From Mytilus edulis (taxonomy: Eukaryota; Mollusca; Bivalvia; Mytilida; Mytilidae), in NCBI RefSeq assembly GCF_963676685.1, contig NC_092356.1:22555750-22619749 (forward strand): 64,000 nt of DNA. Reading direction: 5' to 3'. The translations under genes were made by a program, and so were the position numbers. The notes under the pieces are model-generated. The model did no database searches. It saw nothing but the letters and a program-made list of their open reading frames with translations, and was not told where the DNA came from. Shown piece by piece: positions 22,601-34,604 of this stretch (positions are counted from its first letter, which is position 1; each line of letters opens with the position of its first letter).

Positions 22601-23017
22601 ATTGTGGTGCTGATATTTAAAATAATTATATATATAAATATATGTTGATGGTAACAAATATGTCTAAATAAAAGAGTGAACACACCAATACATAACATTG
22701 ACATCTAGATTTTGGAGTTAAAGCGGTCCCTAAGATATATAAATATAATCACTAAGCATTACTCATCCTGCATAACAATTGAGGATGTGACCTTTAAAAG
22801 TAAGTAGGACAAACGTTAAACATCAATATTTTTACAAATAAAACGACAAGTGAACATTAACCACAATTACTAATTAATTTACTTGTTCTCTTTCATGTTT
22901 TTAGATATACGACTTCAGCCAGTATTATCATTAAAAAAGTTATAGGCTCATAAACAATGTCACTCTCTTCATCAATCGGCACTCTGTGTAAAAGCGTGAT
23001 GAAATCTATACAAAATA
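22601..23017. other. No feature seen
   Basis: AT-rich 3' flank of gene B. I could not place a poly(A) signal with confidence. Confidence 0.4.
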
Positions 23018-23110
23018 AAGGCAACAATAGTATACCGCTGTTCAAAATTCGTAAATAGATTGAGAAAAAAACAAATCCGGGTAAAAATCTACCATCAGCA
23101 ATTAATTTGT
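23018..23110 (+). repeat. M5 fragment
   Basis: AATAGTATACCGCTGTTCAA and TAAATAGATTGAGAAAAAAA match the 5' part of M5. Confidence 0.65.
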
Positions 23111-23205
23111 TCTGAAGACGATACAGCATTCAAGTATTAAAAGGAAACCATTGACTACGGTCCTGACTGGTTCCTTCCGGATTTAATCCTTTTGCTCAAA
23201 ACCTA

Positions 23206-25598
23206 TCAATCTACCCGGCGTTCTCTCAACATGGTCACTACAGACCGATGCCCATTATATTCTGCAATATCCAATGGTGATCTCGTATCCTGTCTTCGAA
23301 TATTGACCTCTGCCTCGTTATCTAACAATAAAAGTACAATATCGTCGTGTCCTAATTCACAGGCAAAAAATAAAGGGGTTGTTCCATCTTCTTTTGCGAA
23401 ATCGACATAGGCACCGAAATTTAAAAGACAGGAGACTATGTTTGTGTGGCCCATAAAAGAAGCGATATGCAATGGGGACGAACCGGCCATAGCATTAAAT
23501 ATGTAGTCTTCTGACTGCTTATTGACATAATCTATGACTGTCGGGGAAGCGTTCTTGACAACAAAATTTCGTATTTCTTCCTTTACACTCTCTAATGTTA
23601 TGTCCGGATGTTTTAACGTTGCATCAATCAATTGTTGGTTGTTTTGAAAACCTATCTGCCAGGAGGCATTATTTGTCAACAGTAACTCGGTTGTTTCAAT
23701 GTTATTGTATCCTACTGCCAAACACAATGCAGTAGCGCCGTTCGATGTTTGGATATCAACATCTGCTTTTGCATTTATTAATATAGAAGTGATTTCTGTA
23801 AAATTTCGAAAACATGCATTGATAAGAGGTGTGTAGCCATTCACATCACGTGCATTGATGTTAATATCAACATTCTTTGACGCCAACAAGAGAGTAACAA
23901 CAGCAGTATGGCCTAAAAAGCATGCAACGTGCAGTGAGTTTAATCCATCGTTGCTATCTTGATTGACGTTCGGACTTTTCCGTAGTAATTGTTTTACCAT
24001 AGCGTTCCAACCACTACGGCATGCAATAAACAGCGGAGACTGATGTTTTTCATCACACAAATCTACGTTTATATCAGATTTCAGTAGTTCTTCTACAACA
24101 AACAAGTGGTTATTCTGACATGCCATATACAGAGCAGTTACTTTATTCACATTATAGAGATTGACATCTGGGTTATGTCTCAACAGCATTGTCACAATAT
24201 CTAAGTAACCATACGCAGATGCCATAATGAGTGCTGTTACACCATCTTCTCTTCTTTGATTCACATTCACATCATTACATAGAAGCCACTGAAGTATATC
24301 ATCATAGCCTAGATAACAAACGTCAATTATTGGATAGTTACCTGCACAGCTTTCTTCTTTTGGAAACATTGTATCCATTGTGTTGGCCAATTTTACCTGA
24401 TCGGTCTTATCAAGTTTTTCGAGATATTGTAAGAATTTTTCTCTGAAATCTGTTCCTTTCAAATTATTGTTATAAAACACAACACTTACTTTCCCTTCCG
24501 ACCAGTCTTTAATAAGTCTGTCCAAATATATCTGTAATGAGTAATCTGGTATTTCTGTAATGAAATCTATACTTCCACCAACGTTTTTAGTTGATTCTCG
24601 CCATCTAAAGCGTTCGCGTATTAAATTACTATCGCCATGTTCAATTAAACATTGAAACATTATCTGACTAAAGTAATAAACTAAAAAGTCAAATAATTTG
24701 TCATGTAAGGTTGTAAAAATGCCATTAGTTTTTATTACATATGTTCTCACGAGGGAGTTTAATGCTTCCCCTATCAACGCCTTTGAGGTGCCTTTGTTTA
24801 ATCCACAAGCTCCATATGCATATTCAAGCATGTTTTCCTCGTCATGTGTAGATTTACTATGAAACCACTTTTCATCAATTTTGTTATTGAAGAGAACACA
24901 TAGGGCAAGCCCACATAATCTGCATTTTCCTTCACAACTGTATTTACCTAAATTATCTAATTCTTTTCTATAGATTTCAAAAGGGTTTTTAAAAAAATCC
25001 ATAGTATCCACTCTTTCATTTTCATGATGCAATGAACATAGCAAAGGAAAGCATTCAAATTTACATGATTCTGTGCTTAACACCTTTGCACTAATATTAT
25101 ATCTTGCTGTCATTTGCTTTATTTCTTTTGTTCGTAATCTCTTTGCCATCAAATTGCATTCACAGTCCTGAAAAGGGGACAGAAGTTTAAATTTTTCATC
25201 TAAATAGATTTGCAACCTACACGAAAGAATAATTTTACAAGATTCGTCTTCTAGAATTGTCTTTATCACCGGTGATAATTGTTGCCAGTTATCCATCTCC
25301 TGTTGGTTTGCCGTGTACGTTCCACACATATCATCTACAATAAAAATTGACTTTTTTCCAAGTTGATAGAACTTCCTTATGTCTTTTGGTTTCGATACTG
25401 GGATTATTCTATAGCCCTGTCCCTCGAGCACCAAAGCTATATGTCGGGCGATAAATGTTTTACCAACACCAGGCCCCCCTGTTAAAACAACACAATTATT
25501 TTCAACACACCGTTGTAAGGCATGTTCACTTCTTTTTGTTTTTATGAAAAAACAATTATCTTTTCTTTTCCATCCTTCTATCTGCTTGTTTATTAGAA
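23206..25598 (-). CDS. Gene B exon 4: STAND NTPase and ankyrin repeats
   Basis: Acceptor ttacattttag/TT at 25599; one uninterrupted 797-residue coding exon to the stop at 23208-23206. It opens with INKQIEGW, then GGPGVGKT, FIVDD and IILSCR. Ankyrin units show TALIMASAYGYLDIV, SPLFIACRSG, SLHVACFLGHTAVV, TPLINACFRN, SPLHIASFMGH and TPLFFACELGHDDIV. One inter-repeat stretch of about 60 residues before SPLHIAS is non-canonical. The frame is intact throughout, which argues for a functional gene. Confidence 0.92.
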
Positions 25599-28500
25599 CT
25601 AAAATGTAAAGGAATTTATGGAATATTTATTATTTTACAAATCAGCTGGAAAGTAAATAGTAAAACTCTGGAAAACTCTATGCCGGAATAATGCAACAAG
25701 GTGGCAAACCGACTAAAAAATTACAAAGATTACTTAACATTACCTACAAATTGACTTTTAAGCTAGTTGACAAATGTCAAACAATTCTAACGAAAACATA
25801 TAACGGACTCGGTTCACCTTCTGGTTATGGTGCAGTATAATGTTTAATTATTGTTTCTTGTCTTTTTACATTTTAATTTGTGTTTCTAGTGGGTTTTTTG
25901 GTGGAGGGTGGACATCTAAGTTTTATTGGTATCTTCTTACTCTTTTATTTTCTAATAGTCGCATATCATAAATGGCGGCTGCAATCGTCAATCTTAATGA
26001 AATTATCTATGTTTCATTTTCGCAAAGTTTCGTACCTTTGTGACCAAAAACCTCTTGTGAGAAACACCCTGTTTGAATCATTGCTTGATCGACCAAAACA
26101 AAGTAGTAAGTGGTCCGTCGCATGACAAATGTATCCAACTTAAGCAGGAGGGGCAAACTAGAACTGGTAATTACCTCTTATGTTCTTTGGAATTGGGTCT
26201 TCCTGTTCCTCCTCAAGGTAACTCATTTTATCTGTTAATTCAATAACTTTGTTTTCTACTGCTGCCAATCTAAATTCTACTTGTAGCTGTCTAAGATGGT
26301 TCTCACTTTCATCCACGTTGAATTCTTGTTTCTTCAATTCTGAACACATTTCTCTTAACACTTCCCCTCCCAATCGAATAATAGCCTACTCATAGAGAAA
26401 AATATATCTAATAAAGCGATGTACACTTATTCTTTCGACAATTTCAAAAATCCAACTCAAGTTTTAAAAAAAAGGTTGAACAATCTAACAGTGCCATGAA
26501 CTATTTATATATATAAATATATATATTTCTATTAAATTTTCAAATCAAGTTATTGCATTCAATTATTCGTAAACTAAAGGAATAAATAAATTTAATAATT
26601 CAAATTAATTAGAAACAACGCAAGTACACAAATTTTTTAATCTCATTAATCAATAATTGAGAAGATGCAAATCACGATAAAATAAAAGGAAGCTATATCG
26701 GATGTGTCCTCGGGATTAGCGTCTACTGTTATGCATGTATCAACCGAATCCATTTTCAGCCTCAATAAAGGCAGTAGTAGTATACCGCTGCTCGAAAGTC
26801 ATAAATCGATAGAGAGATAGTAAATCAGGGTTACACGTAACACCGAGGGAAACACATCACCTATAAGAGGAAAACAACAGAAACCCGGAAGTGAACAAAA
26901 AACAAACGAAAGTCACAATGCAACACACACAGAAACGAACTATAAGATAACAACTGCTATTATCTTGACATTTTAAGTCTAAACTTCACAGACATATGAC
27001 ACCATCGTACATAACATACGGCTATTCTATATCTAAAGATAAAAAAAACATGTTGTGAGTGAGTTGTGACATATTCACATCATATCGGTCAAGCAATTTG
27101 TGATGGTGACCTTAAAACTTTTGAAAGTAGATTACTTATATTTTTCTCATTGTTGAAGGCCGTATGGTGACCTATAGTTGTTTATTTTTGTGTCATTTTG
27201 GTCTCTTGTTGGCAGTTGTCTCATTGGCAATCATACCAGATCTTCTTTTTTTATAAATGTAGTTAATTTTTAAAACAGACTATATATTTGAGTTATGTAG
27301 CATATCTAACTACATTTTATAATTAAATCCGGTAGTGGAGAAACCAATGAATATTCGAAACTCACAAGTCAAGGAGAAAATGACAATGTCACGGCAAAAA
27401 AACGGAAGTCGCCAAAAAGACAATTAATATAAAGAAGATGTGGTATGATTGCCAATGAGACAACTCTCCACAAAAGACCAGATGACACAGAAATTAACAA
27501 CTATAGGTCATCGTACGGCCTTCAATAATGAGCAACGCCCATACCGCAGTCAGCTATAAAAGGCCCCAAAATGACAAATCTAGAACAATTCACACCAGAA
27601 AAAAACCGCCTAATTTATGTACAAAACATGAACGAAAAAACAAATATGTAACACATCAAAAACGAAAGCCACTTAATTACTGGCTCATGACTTGGGATAG
27701 GCACAAACATACAGAATATGGCGGGTTAAACATGTTAGCGGGATTCCAACCTTCCGTCTAACCTTGGGCAGTGGTGTAACAGTACAACATAAGAACTAAT
27801 TACACAAAAAAAATACTGAGCAAAACGAATCCCGCCTAAACTTGGGAGCTCTCAGTTGTTTCGGGAAGGTGAACCGTTCCTGGTATACGGCTGACACTAA
27901 TGAAACACCACGTAGTAAAGGAACATGAACAGAAAACTTTATGTTCATTTTAAGCAAATATTACATGACGTGTAAAACATGTATTCTTGCGAATATTTGT
28001 CCTATTAAAGTAATAAAAAACAAGTTTCTGATTATAAGAATCTGGTACGTATTAATCGACAAAAACTATGTCATTTATTGATGATGTTTGAAAATTTTGG
28101 CTGCTTGTTTGTGCCTAAGTTTACCGATCGTGACCTTGATAAACAATAATAGTAGAATCACCTTAAAACTAAGTTAGATGATAGAGTAATATTTATTTGT
28201 TGTGGTTTTTTTTAAATGTTCATGCATTCTCATTATTTGAGTCAACTTTTTCATTGCAGCAGATAAACAATATGATTTATTTTGATAAGTCTTTCACTCA
28301 ATAAACAATTAATCATATATCGTATTTCCGAGTTTGATCACCTTTTACTTTCATTACTTTTTTCGCATTGCGTTGGGGCTGTTATGTTGTCGCTAACGAT
28401 AGATGTCATTGTGAAGGTCACCGCATATAGAAAATTTTGTGATTAAGAGAGCGGAAAGTTTTTTAAAATACTTCAATAGCAGTATATTTCTTGCAAAATC

Positions 28501-31356
28501 GTGTGACATGAATTGTTATCATTATAAGGAATTATCGGTGGAGTTCTCAATATTGTTACCTGTGTTATATCATCCCAATATTTTGTGAATTCTGTATCAC
28601 TTATCGTCGCATCATCAACATGAGCAATTTTATTTCTATAAACATTTATTCTTGATAAATCATCGCCAAGACCCATTTGGAACGGCAGTGGAAGTATGCT
28701 GCTTATAGTTATTTCTGTTAAGTTTCTTATCAGTAGCATCATCAAGGTTATGTCAAAGTTTTGAGACGAAATATCACCTGGAATTGATATAAATATTAGA
28801 ACTACTCTGTCCAGTAAGTGCTCGGAATAGGAAATATTGTAATTAGAGTAAATAAAAAAATATAATCAGTGTGAGTCAGATAAATGCATTATATTCAGTG
28901 TTAATATAATAAATGTATTGAAAGCAATGTCCATGTAACAAATGTATTGTTATCAGTGTTCATCAAATAAATAAAATTGAGAATAGAAATGGGGCATGTG
29001 TCAAAGGGACAACAACCCGACCATAGAACAGACAGCAGCAGAAGGTCAACAACAGGTCTTCAATGCAGCGATTAATTCCCGCACCCGGAGGAGTCCTTCA
29101 GCTGGTAATACTACTGTTTACTATACATTTATTCAATTAAGGTACCGTAGCACAATACAAAGATTTTTCATCCCCAATCAGGAATCTTTAAACTGATGTA
29201 ATTCCACTCATTTAAATTTTATAAATGAGGTACCAATAGAAAGAAAAATGATTATCCTTTCAAATTGTGAGAATTTCATTATGACATAATTATTACATAA
29301 TTAATTGTTATGTAATTAGTTGCTATATTGTGATGTCCATACCTGAATGAATTTAGCTTCTTTGTTATTCATAGCATCCCAAAATATTTTATAGATTCTT
29401 GCACAACACAGTTTGACCTCCAAAACTATATGTCTCAGATTTTTCCTATTGTATTTCATTCTCTCATAAATCTTCAATGAAGTTTGCAACATCAATTCAT
29501 AAGAGATCACTAAATTCAATTGGGTATAAAATTTGTTCTACTGATGTTTTGGAAATCTGAGACACGGTTTTGGAGGTCAAGCTGTGTTGTACATTCAAGT
29601 GTGGACATCACAATATAGCAACTAATTACATAACAATTGATTATGTAATAATTATGTCATAATGAAATTATCACAATTTGAAAGATTAATCTTTCTTCTT
29701 TCTTTTGGTACCTCATTTATAAAATATAAAGAAGGATGAAATGAATTACATCAGTTTAAAGTTATCTGATTGGGAGTGAAAAAATCTTTGTATTGTGCTA
29801 CCTTAATACTGATTACAATGTATAAATGTATAGTAAACAGTATCAATTAAATAAATGGTTAGTAATCACTGTAGTTCGAATAAATGTATTGCAATCAGTA
29901 TTAATCAAATAAATATGTTGTTATCAGAGTTTATCAAATAAATGGTTTGTCATTAGTGTCAATAAAAATTTTAATGAAAACCAAATTTGAAACATATATT
30001 ATAAGTTATATGGTTGGCTACTGACCGCCTACGGGTCAATAGAGGGTCAGTATTAATCTGTATAACGAGTTTATCACAAACAGGACTTTTTCTGTCAAGT
30101 TTTGCATTAAAAGTAACAATAAAATACAATAACATTAATAGATGACGTCAATATTTATAGTACACATAACGTCATGAACCCCAAATGGGATCCATTGGAG
30201 ATTACCATGTTACGGCGTTTACCCATCATAATGTCACTAATTTACCCGAGTTGGAAAATATATATGAATGTACTTTCTGCAACAAGTAAAAATGTTGGTT
30301 TAGACACAGATAGATTGGTAAAGGTGATGAAAACAGGTTTATTGTAAGCATATATTACAAACTCCGCGTCGAATCAAATTGATTGATAGAAATGTTTCAA
30401 GGTGCATGCATTTTCCATGTAATAAGTAACTGCATGTACCACAAGTTGCTTCTAGTACTTAAACAAATAAGTCCAATCCTGATAAAGTCATGACCATCAA
30501 CAATCCATGCAGGCAGTCCTCCATCCTTTAAAACACTGTTCTCTATACAATCAGTTTACAAACCCCTTTGTTTATATATTTTTACTCACAAAGTACTATT
30601 TACACAACGTCTGGTAGGGGTGTCCATGTAAACGATACATGGATAAAACAACATTTGATAAATTCAGATAAAAAAAGAAGTACAGGTAGTATATAAATAT
30701 ATCAGAGACTGAACAATAATAAAAAAAAATTAAGCAAATTTCATAATTATGTAAATATAAAATCAAAATGTTCTTCGTGTGCCATACATTTTTGTTAAAT
30801 ATGTGTATACAAAGATCGTCGAAGGACATTCTAGAGCAAAATAAATTAATTTCTAAAATAATCAACAATATGTGGCATAAATTTTCCCGCTTAATCATAG
30901 AATTATGAAGTTTAAGCCATTTACGGTCATTATCATTTCACCAATTTGATATATGATAAGTTATTGTTGAAACTTTAATGAACAAACATGTAGGTGTTAT
31001 AATGTGAATTACAGTTAAGGTTGCAGTTCTTTTAGAAATTGCCTTTTATCAAGACTATGACAAATTTTACATATGAAATCTTAAAATAATAACTGATAGA
31101 TAGACATGAATAATATTATGTATATCGTCTTACCCTTTCTCGTTGATGGAAACAACAAATTCCATTGCTCTTTGCTTAGTATTCTTTTCTTTTGGTACAA
31201 TTCTTGTAATTTACGAAAATTTTCATCTAGTGTTTTTCGCAAACATTCAGGGTGGAATTCAATGTCAAATTTCACACGAACTGCTTTTGGAGATATTCTG
31301 AGCACTAAAAGTGCTATTTTTATATAATTTGACACTTCTTTGGAGATGGCAGACAT
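23206..31356 (-). CDS. Gene B: HEPN / coiled-coil / STAND NTPase / ankyrin protein
   Basis: Four minus-strand exons (31356-31134, 28777-28560, 26385-26175, 25598-23206) join in phases 1, 0 and 1 at GT-AG borders into 1014 codons plus a stop start-to-stop (1014 residues). Domains: DZIP3-type HEPN (about 1-160; motif RNKIAH at 122-127), coiled coil (about 165-205), P-loop NTPase (Walker A GGPGVGKT 258-265, Walker B FIVDD 303-307, sensor-like IILSCR 340-345), a helical and winged-helix-like stretch to about 635, then about ten ankyrin repeats (638-1010). HEPN-STAND-ankyrin layout matches NLR-like sensors that are expanded in bivalves: ankyrins would sense, the NTPase oligomerise and HEPN act as effector, possibly as an RNase. 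That role is inferred. There is no signal peptide or membrane segment, so it is probably cytosolic. Confidence 0.85.
26175..26385 (-). CDS. Gene B exon 3: end of HEPN plus coiled coil
   Basis: Acceptor gagtag/GCT. Begins AIIRLGGEVLREMCSEL, the expected continuation of the HEPN helix, then a glutamate- and lysine-rich coiled coil and the linker DPIPKNIR. Ends AAGAG/gtaatt in phase 1. Confidence 0.85.
26765..26997 (+). repeat. Dispersed repeat M5
   Basis: GTAGTATACCGCTGCTCGAA, ACACCGAGGGAAACACATCA and CACACACAGAAACGAACTAT align with 18210-18450. Confidence 0.8.
27150..27250 (-). repeat. M2 fragment
   Basis: Reverse complement of the M2 head: GTTGAAGGCCGTATGGTGAC and GTTGTCTCATTGGCAATCAT. Confidence 0.75.
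27427..27905 (+). repeat. Dispersed repeat M2, longest copy
   Basis: Runs from AAGAAGATGTGGTATGATTG through GTCATCGTACGGCCTTCAAT and CATGTTAGCGGGATTCCAAC to a block with GGGAGCTCTCAGTTGTTTCG. It serves as the reference copy within the window. Confidence 0.85.
28560..28777 (-). CDS. Gene B exon 2: HEPN, catalytic-motif half
   Basis: Acceptor caattccag/GT. Reads GDISSQNFDITLMMLL and INVYRNKIAHVDD, then EFTKYWDDITQ. RNKIAH is the HEPN Rx4H motif. Ends ACACAG/gtaaca in phase 0. Confidence 0.88.
28975..29104 (-). repeat. Dispersed repeat M1
   Basis: GAGAATAGAAATGGGGCATG, GGTCTTCAATGCAGCGATTA and CCGCACCCGGAGGAGTCCTT. It abuts the foldback element on its right. Confidence 0.8.
29105..29850. repeat. 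Large foldback element in gene B intron 1
   Basis: Left 29105-29445 and right 29555-29850 are reverse complements over roughly 290 bp with scattered mismatches; both include TTGCTATATTGTGATGTCCA or its complement. The left arm holds about 60 bp absent from the right (about 29348-29397). The loop is about 110 bp. Confidence 0.85.
31134..31356 (-). CDS. Gene B exon 1: HEPN, N-terminal half
   Basis: ATG at 31356-31354 with an acceptor-like AACAG shortly upstream, so an untranslated exon may precede it. Encodes 74 residues including ISPKAVRVKFD and LSKEQWNLLFPS, typical of this HEPN type. Ends AGAAAG/gtaaga in phase 1. Confidence 0.85.
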
Positions 31357-32104
31357 CTGTGGCTGTTTTCTTTAATAATAGTATGTGATTTTAGTTCTTC
31401 TTCATCACGTTCAGTTACTGCGACTGACCATGGATTTTTGTTATCTAAAAATGAATACTGTAATACAACATTTGGATGTCCATAGAACATCAAAACTATT
31501 GTGCTTTGAATAAGCGAATATTTAAAATATACAAGTTCTCAGTACTTTCCCGTTTGTTCATATATTAACATCCAAACAAATTTCAAACAATGATGTGACT
31601 GAAAGCAAATTACTTTAAAATTTAACATTATTAATTTGTTTGTCTAAAAATTGAATTTATTTGAACTAAATTAACAACATTCTCAACGATTATCAACACG
31701 AAATTGCAGAATACGTTAAACTGCGAGACTGTCATATAAGTGAGAGGTGAGGCTAGCTATGTACCAAGTCAGGAAAATCACAATTGTTTTCGCTTTTGAT
31801 TTGCCATTTTATAAAGGTCTTTCCGTTTTCAATTTCCCTTGGAGTTCGATATTCTTGTTATTTTACTTTCTACAAAATTGTCTTCCCCGAACGTTACTAT
31901 TGTCTACAAATATTGCTCTTGACAATTTGACAAAGCTAGCTGCAAGACGGGTCTGAAAGCAACCTTTTATGCAGAAAATGAAAGACTAACAACAAGAAAA
32001 TTCGATATTGCGACAACGACTTTGAAAGCAAGTAAAAAAAAATGATAAAGGCTAGCAGCCAATGAGACCGCAATCAAATGAAACATTACCAAAAACTATC
32101 TAGA
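31357..32104. other. Upstream region of gene B, no feature seen
   Basis: No promoter element or additional exon can be supported from sequence alone. Confidence 0.4.
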
Positions 32105-32175
32105 TGGAAAATAGTTATCAAAAGTACCAGGATTATAATTAAGTACGCCAGACGCGCGTTTCGTCTACATAAATA
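32105..32175 (-). repeat. Retrozyme M3 fragment without catalytic core
   Basis: AAGTACCAGGATTATAATTA and CCAGACGCGCGTTTCGTCTA are present, but the copy breaks off before CTGATGA. Confidence 0.7.
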
Positions 32176-33516
32176 ATAGATACATTGATAAACAAGTGTC
32201 TATGTAATATGTCACACTCTCCCTTCTTGTGTGTATATATGTGGGAAATACATTTAACCAACAAACCCTTATGAAATGATATACTAACTTTTCACGATGT
32301 TTCTGCCATGCCCTATTATTGCAGTATAAGATATAAAGCAATGTCATAAAATAGAAGTGAAAAACTCTGCAAAGCAAACTCAAAATTATTAAAAGCAATG
32401 ATGCAAAAGTGAAACCAAGAAGAACCCGAAGTAATTTTATAATACTGACAATTGGTAATTAATAAACCTTTCAAAATTTACGTACTATCCAATTAAATTA
32501 GCTGAATTTATGAAAATGGTATTACCGTGATTAATCCTTTAAAAACATTCTTTAGCTCCAAGTTTTTAGATAATTGATTTGTTTACATAAGCAAGCTTCC
32601 GGTTGGTTGTTATCGTATTCAAACATATAAATACAGCACCTCAATGGTGAAATAAACTCAAACTTTCTATTCTTAAATAGAAATTTGCGAATAAATAAGA
32701 CACATGCAGATATCTTGCGCAAACATATTTTAATACATGTTAAAATATCCTATCTCTTATCATGCTTAGCATATTCTCATTAGACAATCATTTGGCAAAC
32801 CAATGTAAACTATTCAACGACGCTAATAATTTGAAATGTTGCAACAGTACAGTACTGTTTTAGACTTTTTAGAAATTACAACTAGGTCATTTAAATTGAA
32901 CAAATAATGTAGAAGATATTTATAACATAATCACGTGATCTGTTTGCTGTCCTTGGTTAAAAATACTTTAGGCCAACCGTATCTATAAGTTATCTAGTTT
33001 TTTATCTTGCGTATGATCTGCCTTCTTTCATTTATAGTATTATTTCATACATTTGTTATATGAAACTAAATGAAAAGAAAATTAAAACAAACGTGGTCAA
33101 CCAAATTCGTGATGTTGACCGCACTCTTTCGGTCTTCCACATTACTCTATTTGATAAGTTGTTGTTTATAAGCACATCCCTCTCATTAAATATTGGTTTT
33201 CTTGGTGGGTGCGTGAAGCTCCATGTTTAGTTTATGTGTAGTGTTCTTTTGTTGGGTTTGAGTATCTTTTTCTTTAGTTTCTGTGAAGTTTTCTTTTGCT
33301 GGATTCGTGAAGCTCTATCTTTAGTTTATGTGATGTGTTCATTTGCTCGGTTCATGCATAGCTCTGGATATCGCTAGTTTCTGTTTAGTGTATATAAGAA
33401 TGTTATTTTCCAATTTGTCTTTTTTTTCTTTTGGTCTTATTGATAGACATATCTGTTTTTCTTTGACATACTATTGCTGATACATGTTATCGTTAACTGT
33501 CCGCCATTTATGGACA
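32176..33516. other. No feature seen
   Basis: No coding or repeat signal recognised. Confidence 0.4.
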
Positions 33517-33800
33517 TAAAAGAGGGACGAAAGATACCAAAGGGACAGTCAAACTCATAAATCCAAAACAAACTGACAACGCCATGGCTAAAAATGAAAA
33601 AAGACAAACAGAAAAACAATAGTACACACGACACAACATAGAAAACTAAAGAATAAACAACACGAACCCCACCAAAAACTAGGGGTGATCACAGGTGCTC
33701 AGGAAGGGTAAGCAGATCCTGCACCACATGTGGCACCCGTCGTGTTGCTTATGTGATTACAAATCCGGTAAATAGTGTAATTCGGTAGGTCATAAGAAAC
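33517..33800 (+). repeat. Dispersed repeat M4
   Basis: GAGGGACGAAAGATACCAAA through GGCACCCGTCGTGTTGCTTA to AATTCGGTAGGTCATAAG; close match to 21093-21362. Confidence 0.88.
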
Positions 33801-34604
33801 GTTCTTGTAAAATGTTGAAGTCACAATAAAACATATCTGACGCCACAATGCAAACACGATTGCCGTATCACCTCAATGGTTCAAGTGTATATTTTTCGGG
33901 TAAATGTCTCAGATTCTCCATTGTCTAGTCACTCTCTCACACACCCAGTTACCGTCTCACACATCAGTCATGTATCGATCACTCTCCCAGTCTGTTGTCT
34001 CCCACACGTAGTCTCTTACTCAGTCGATCTCTCTCAAACAACATCTCCCTCACCAGTCAATCAGGCTCACCCATTCATCTCTCTAATCCCCGTAGAAACA
34101 TTAGGTAAAATCATTTTCGTTAAAAGATTGGTGAATATGTCTTTAACTTTCAGTTGTTTGTTTGCTAAAATTTGTCCGGACGTTCACTCACCGTAGCGCT
34201 TCTATGCGAGTATCGGTGGGTAAACTTTCAGACATATTTTGCAAACAAACAAAACCGAACTTTGGTGTTCTTCAACTAGAGGACATCTCTAATAGCTCAG
34301 ATTATTCTCAGTTTTTCTTGCCATCTTTAATTTTTGGCATTTTCGTTTGCTTCAAGTATTGGTTCAGTGTTTTTGTTTTTGGCTGGATAGAAATGTTACC
34401 ATGTTTACTAATTACCTTCTTCGTGAGATGAGTTTGCTGTTCCACTTATTTATTCAATCGATCTAATTCTTAACCTTAATCGTTTTTCTTTTAATTTCAA
34501 CATTTTAAGAACAATGGGTTTCTATCTATCGTTATCGCACATAGATAAATGTTCTGCCTTCTTTTAATCTAGAACTCTCAGCTCATATAAAGCTAACTTT
34601 TTTT
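33801..34604. other. No feature supported
   Basis: Includes a low-complexity CTCACTCTCCCAGTC-like stretch (33920-34090) that opens a chance frame. Confidence 0.4.

Larger units (their letters stand above)
26386..28559 (-). other. Gene B intron 2 with inserted repeats
   Basis: Holds M5 (26765-26997), an M2 end (27150-27250) and a long M2 copy (27427-27905). The remaining sequence (26386-26764 and 27906-28559) is AT-rich with nothing recognised. Intron 3 (25599-26174) also shows no feature. Confidence 0.6.
28870..29965 (+). repeat. Split AT-rich minisatellite
   Basis: Degenerate units of about 30 bp (ATCAGTGTTAATC then AAATAAATG) occur on both sides, at 28870-28975 and 29830-29965. They are interrupted by M1 plus the foldback. 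The sequence AAATAAAT flanks both sides of the insertion, but the repetitive background makes a target-site duplication uncertain. Confidence 0.6.

Noticed and set aside
29316-29519. Exon-like frame on the gene B strand
   Set aside because: Lies in a foldback arm and matches no family I know; kept only as a finding because of its donor-like end.
33876-34196. 106-residue Ser/His/Pro-rich frame
   Set aside because: Derived from a low-complexity CT-rich stretch; no support for coding.
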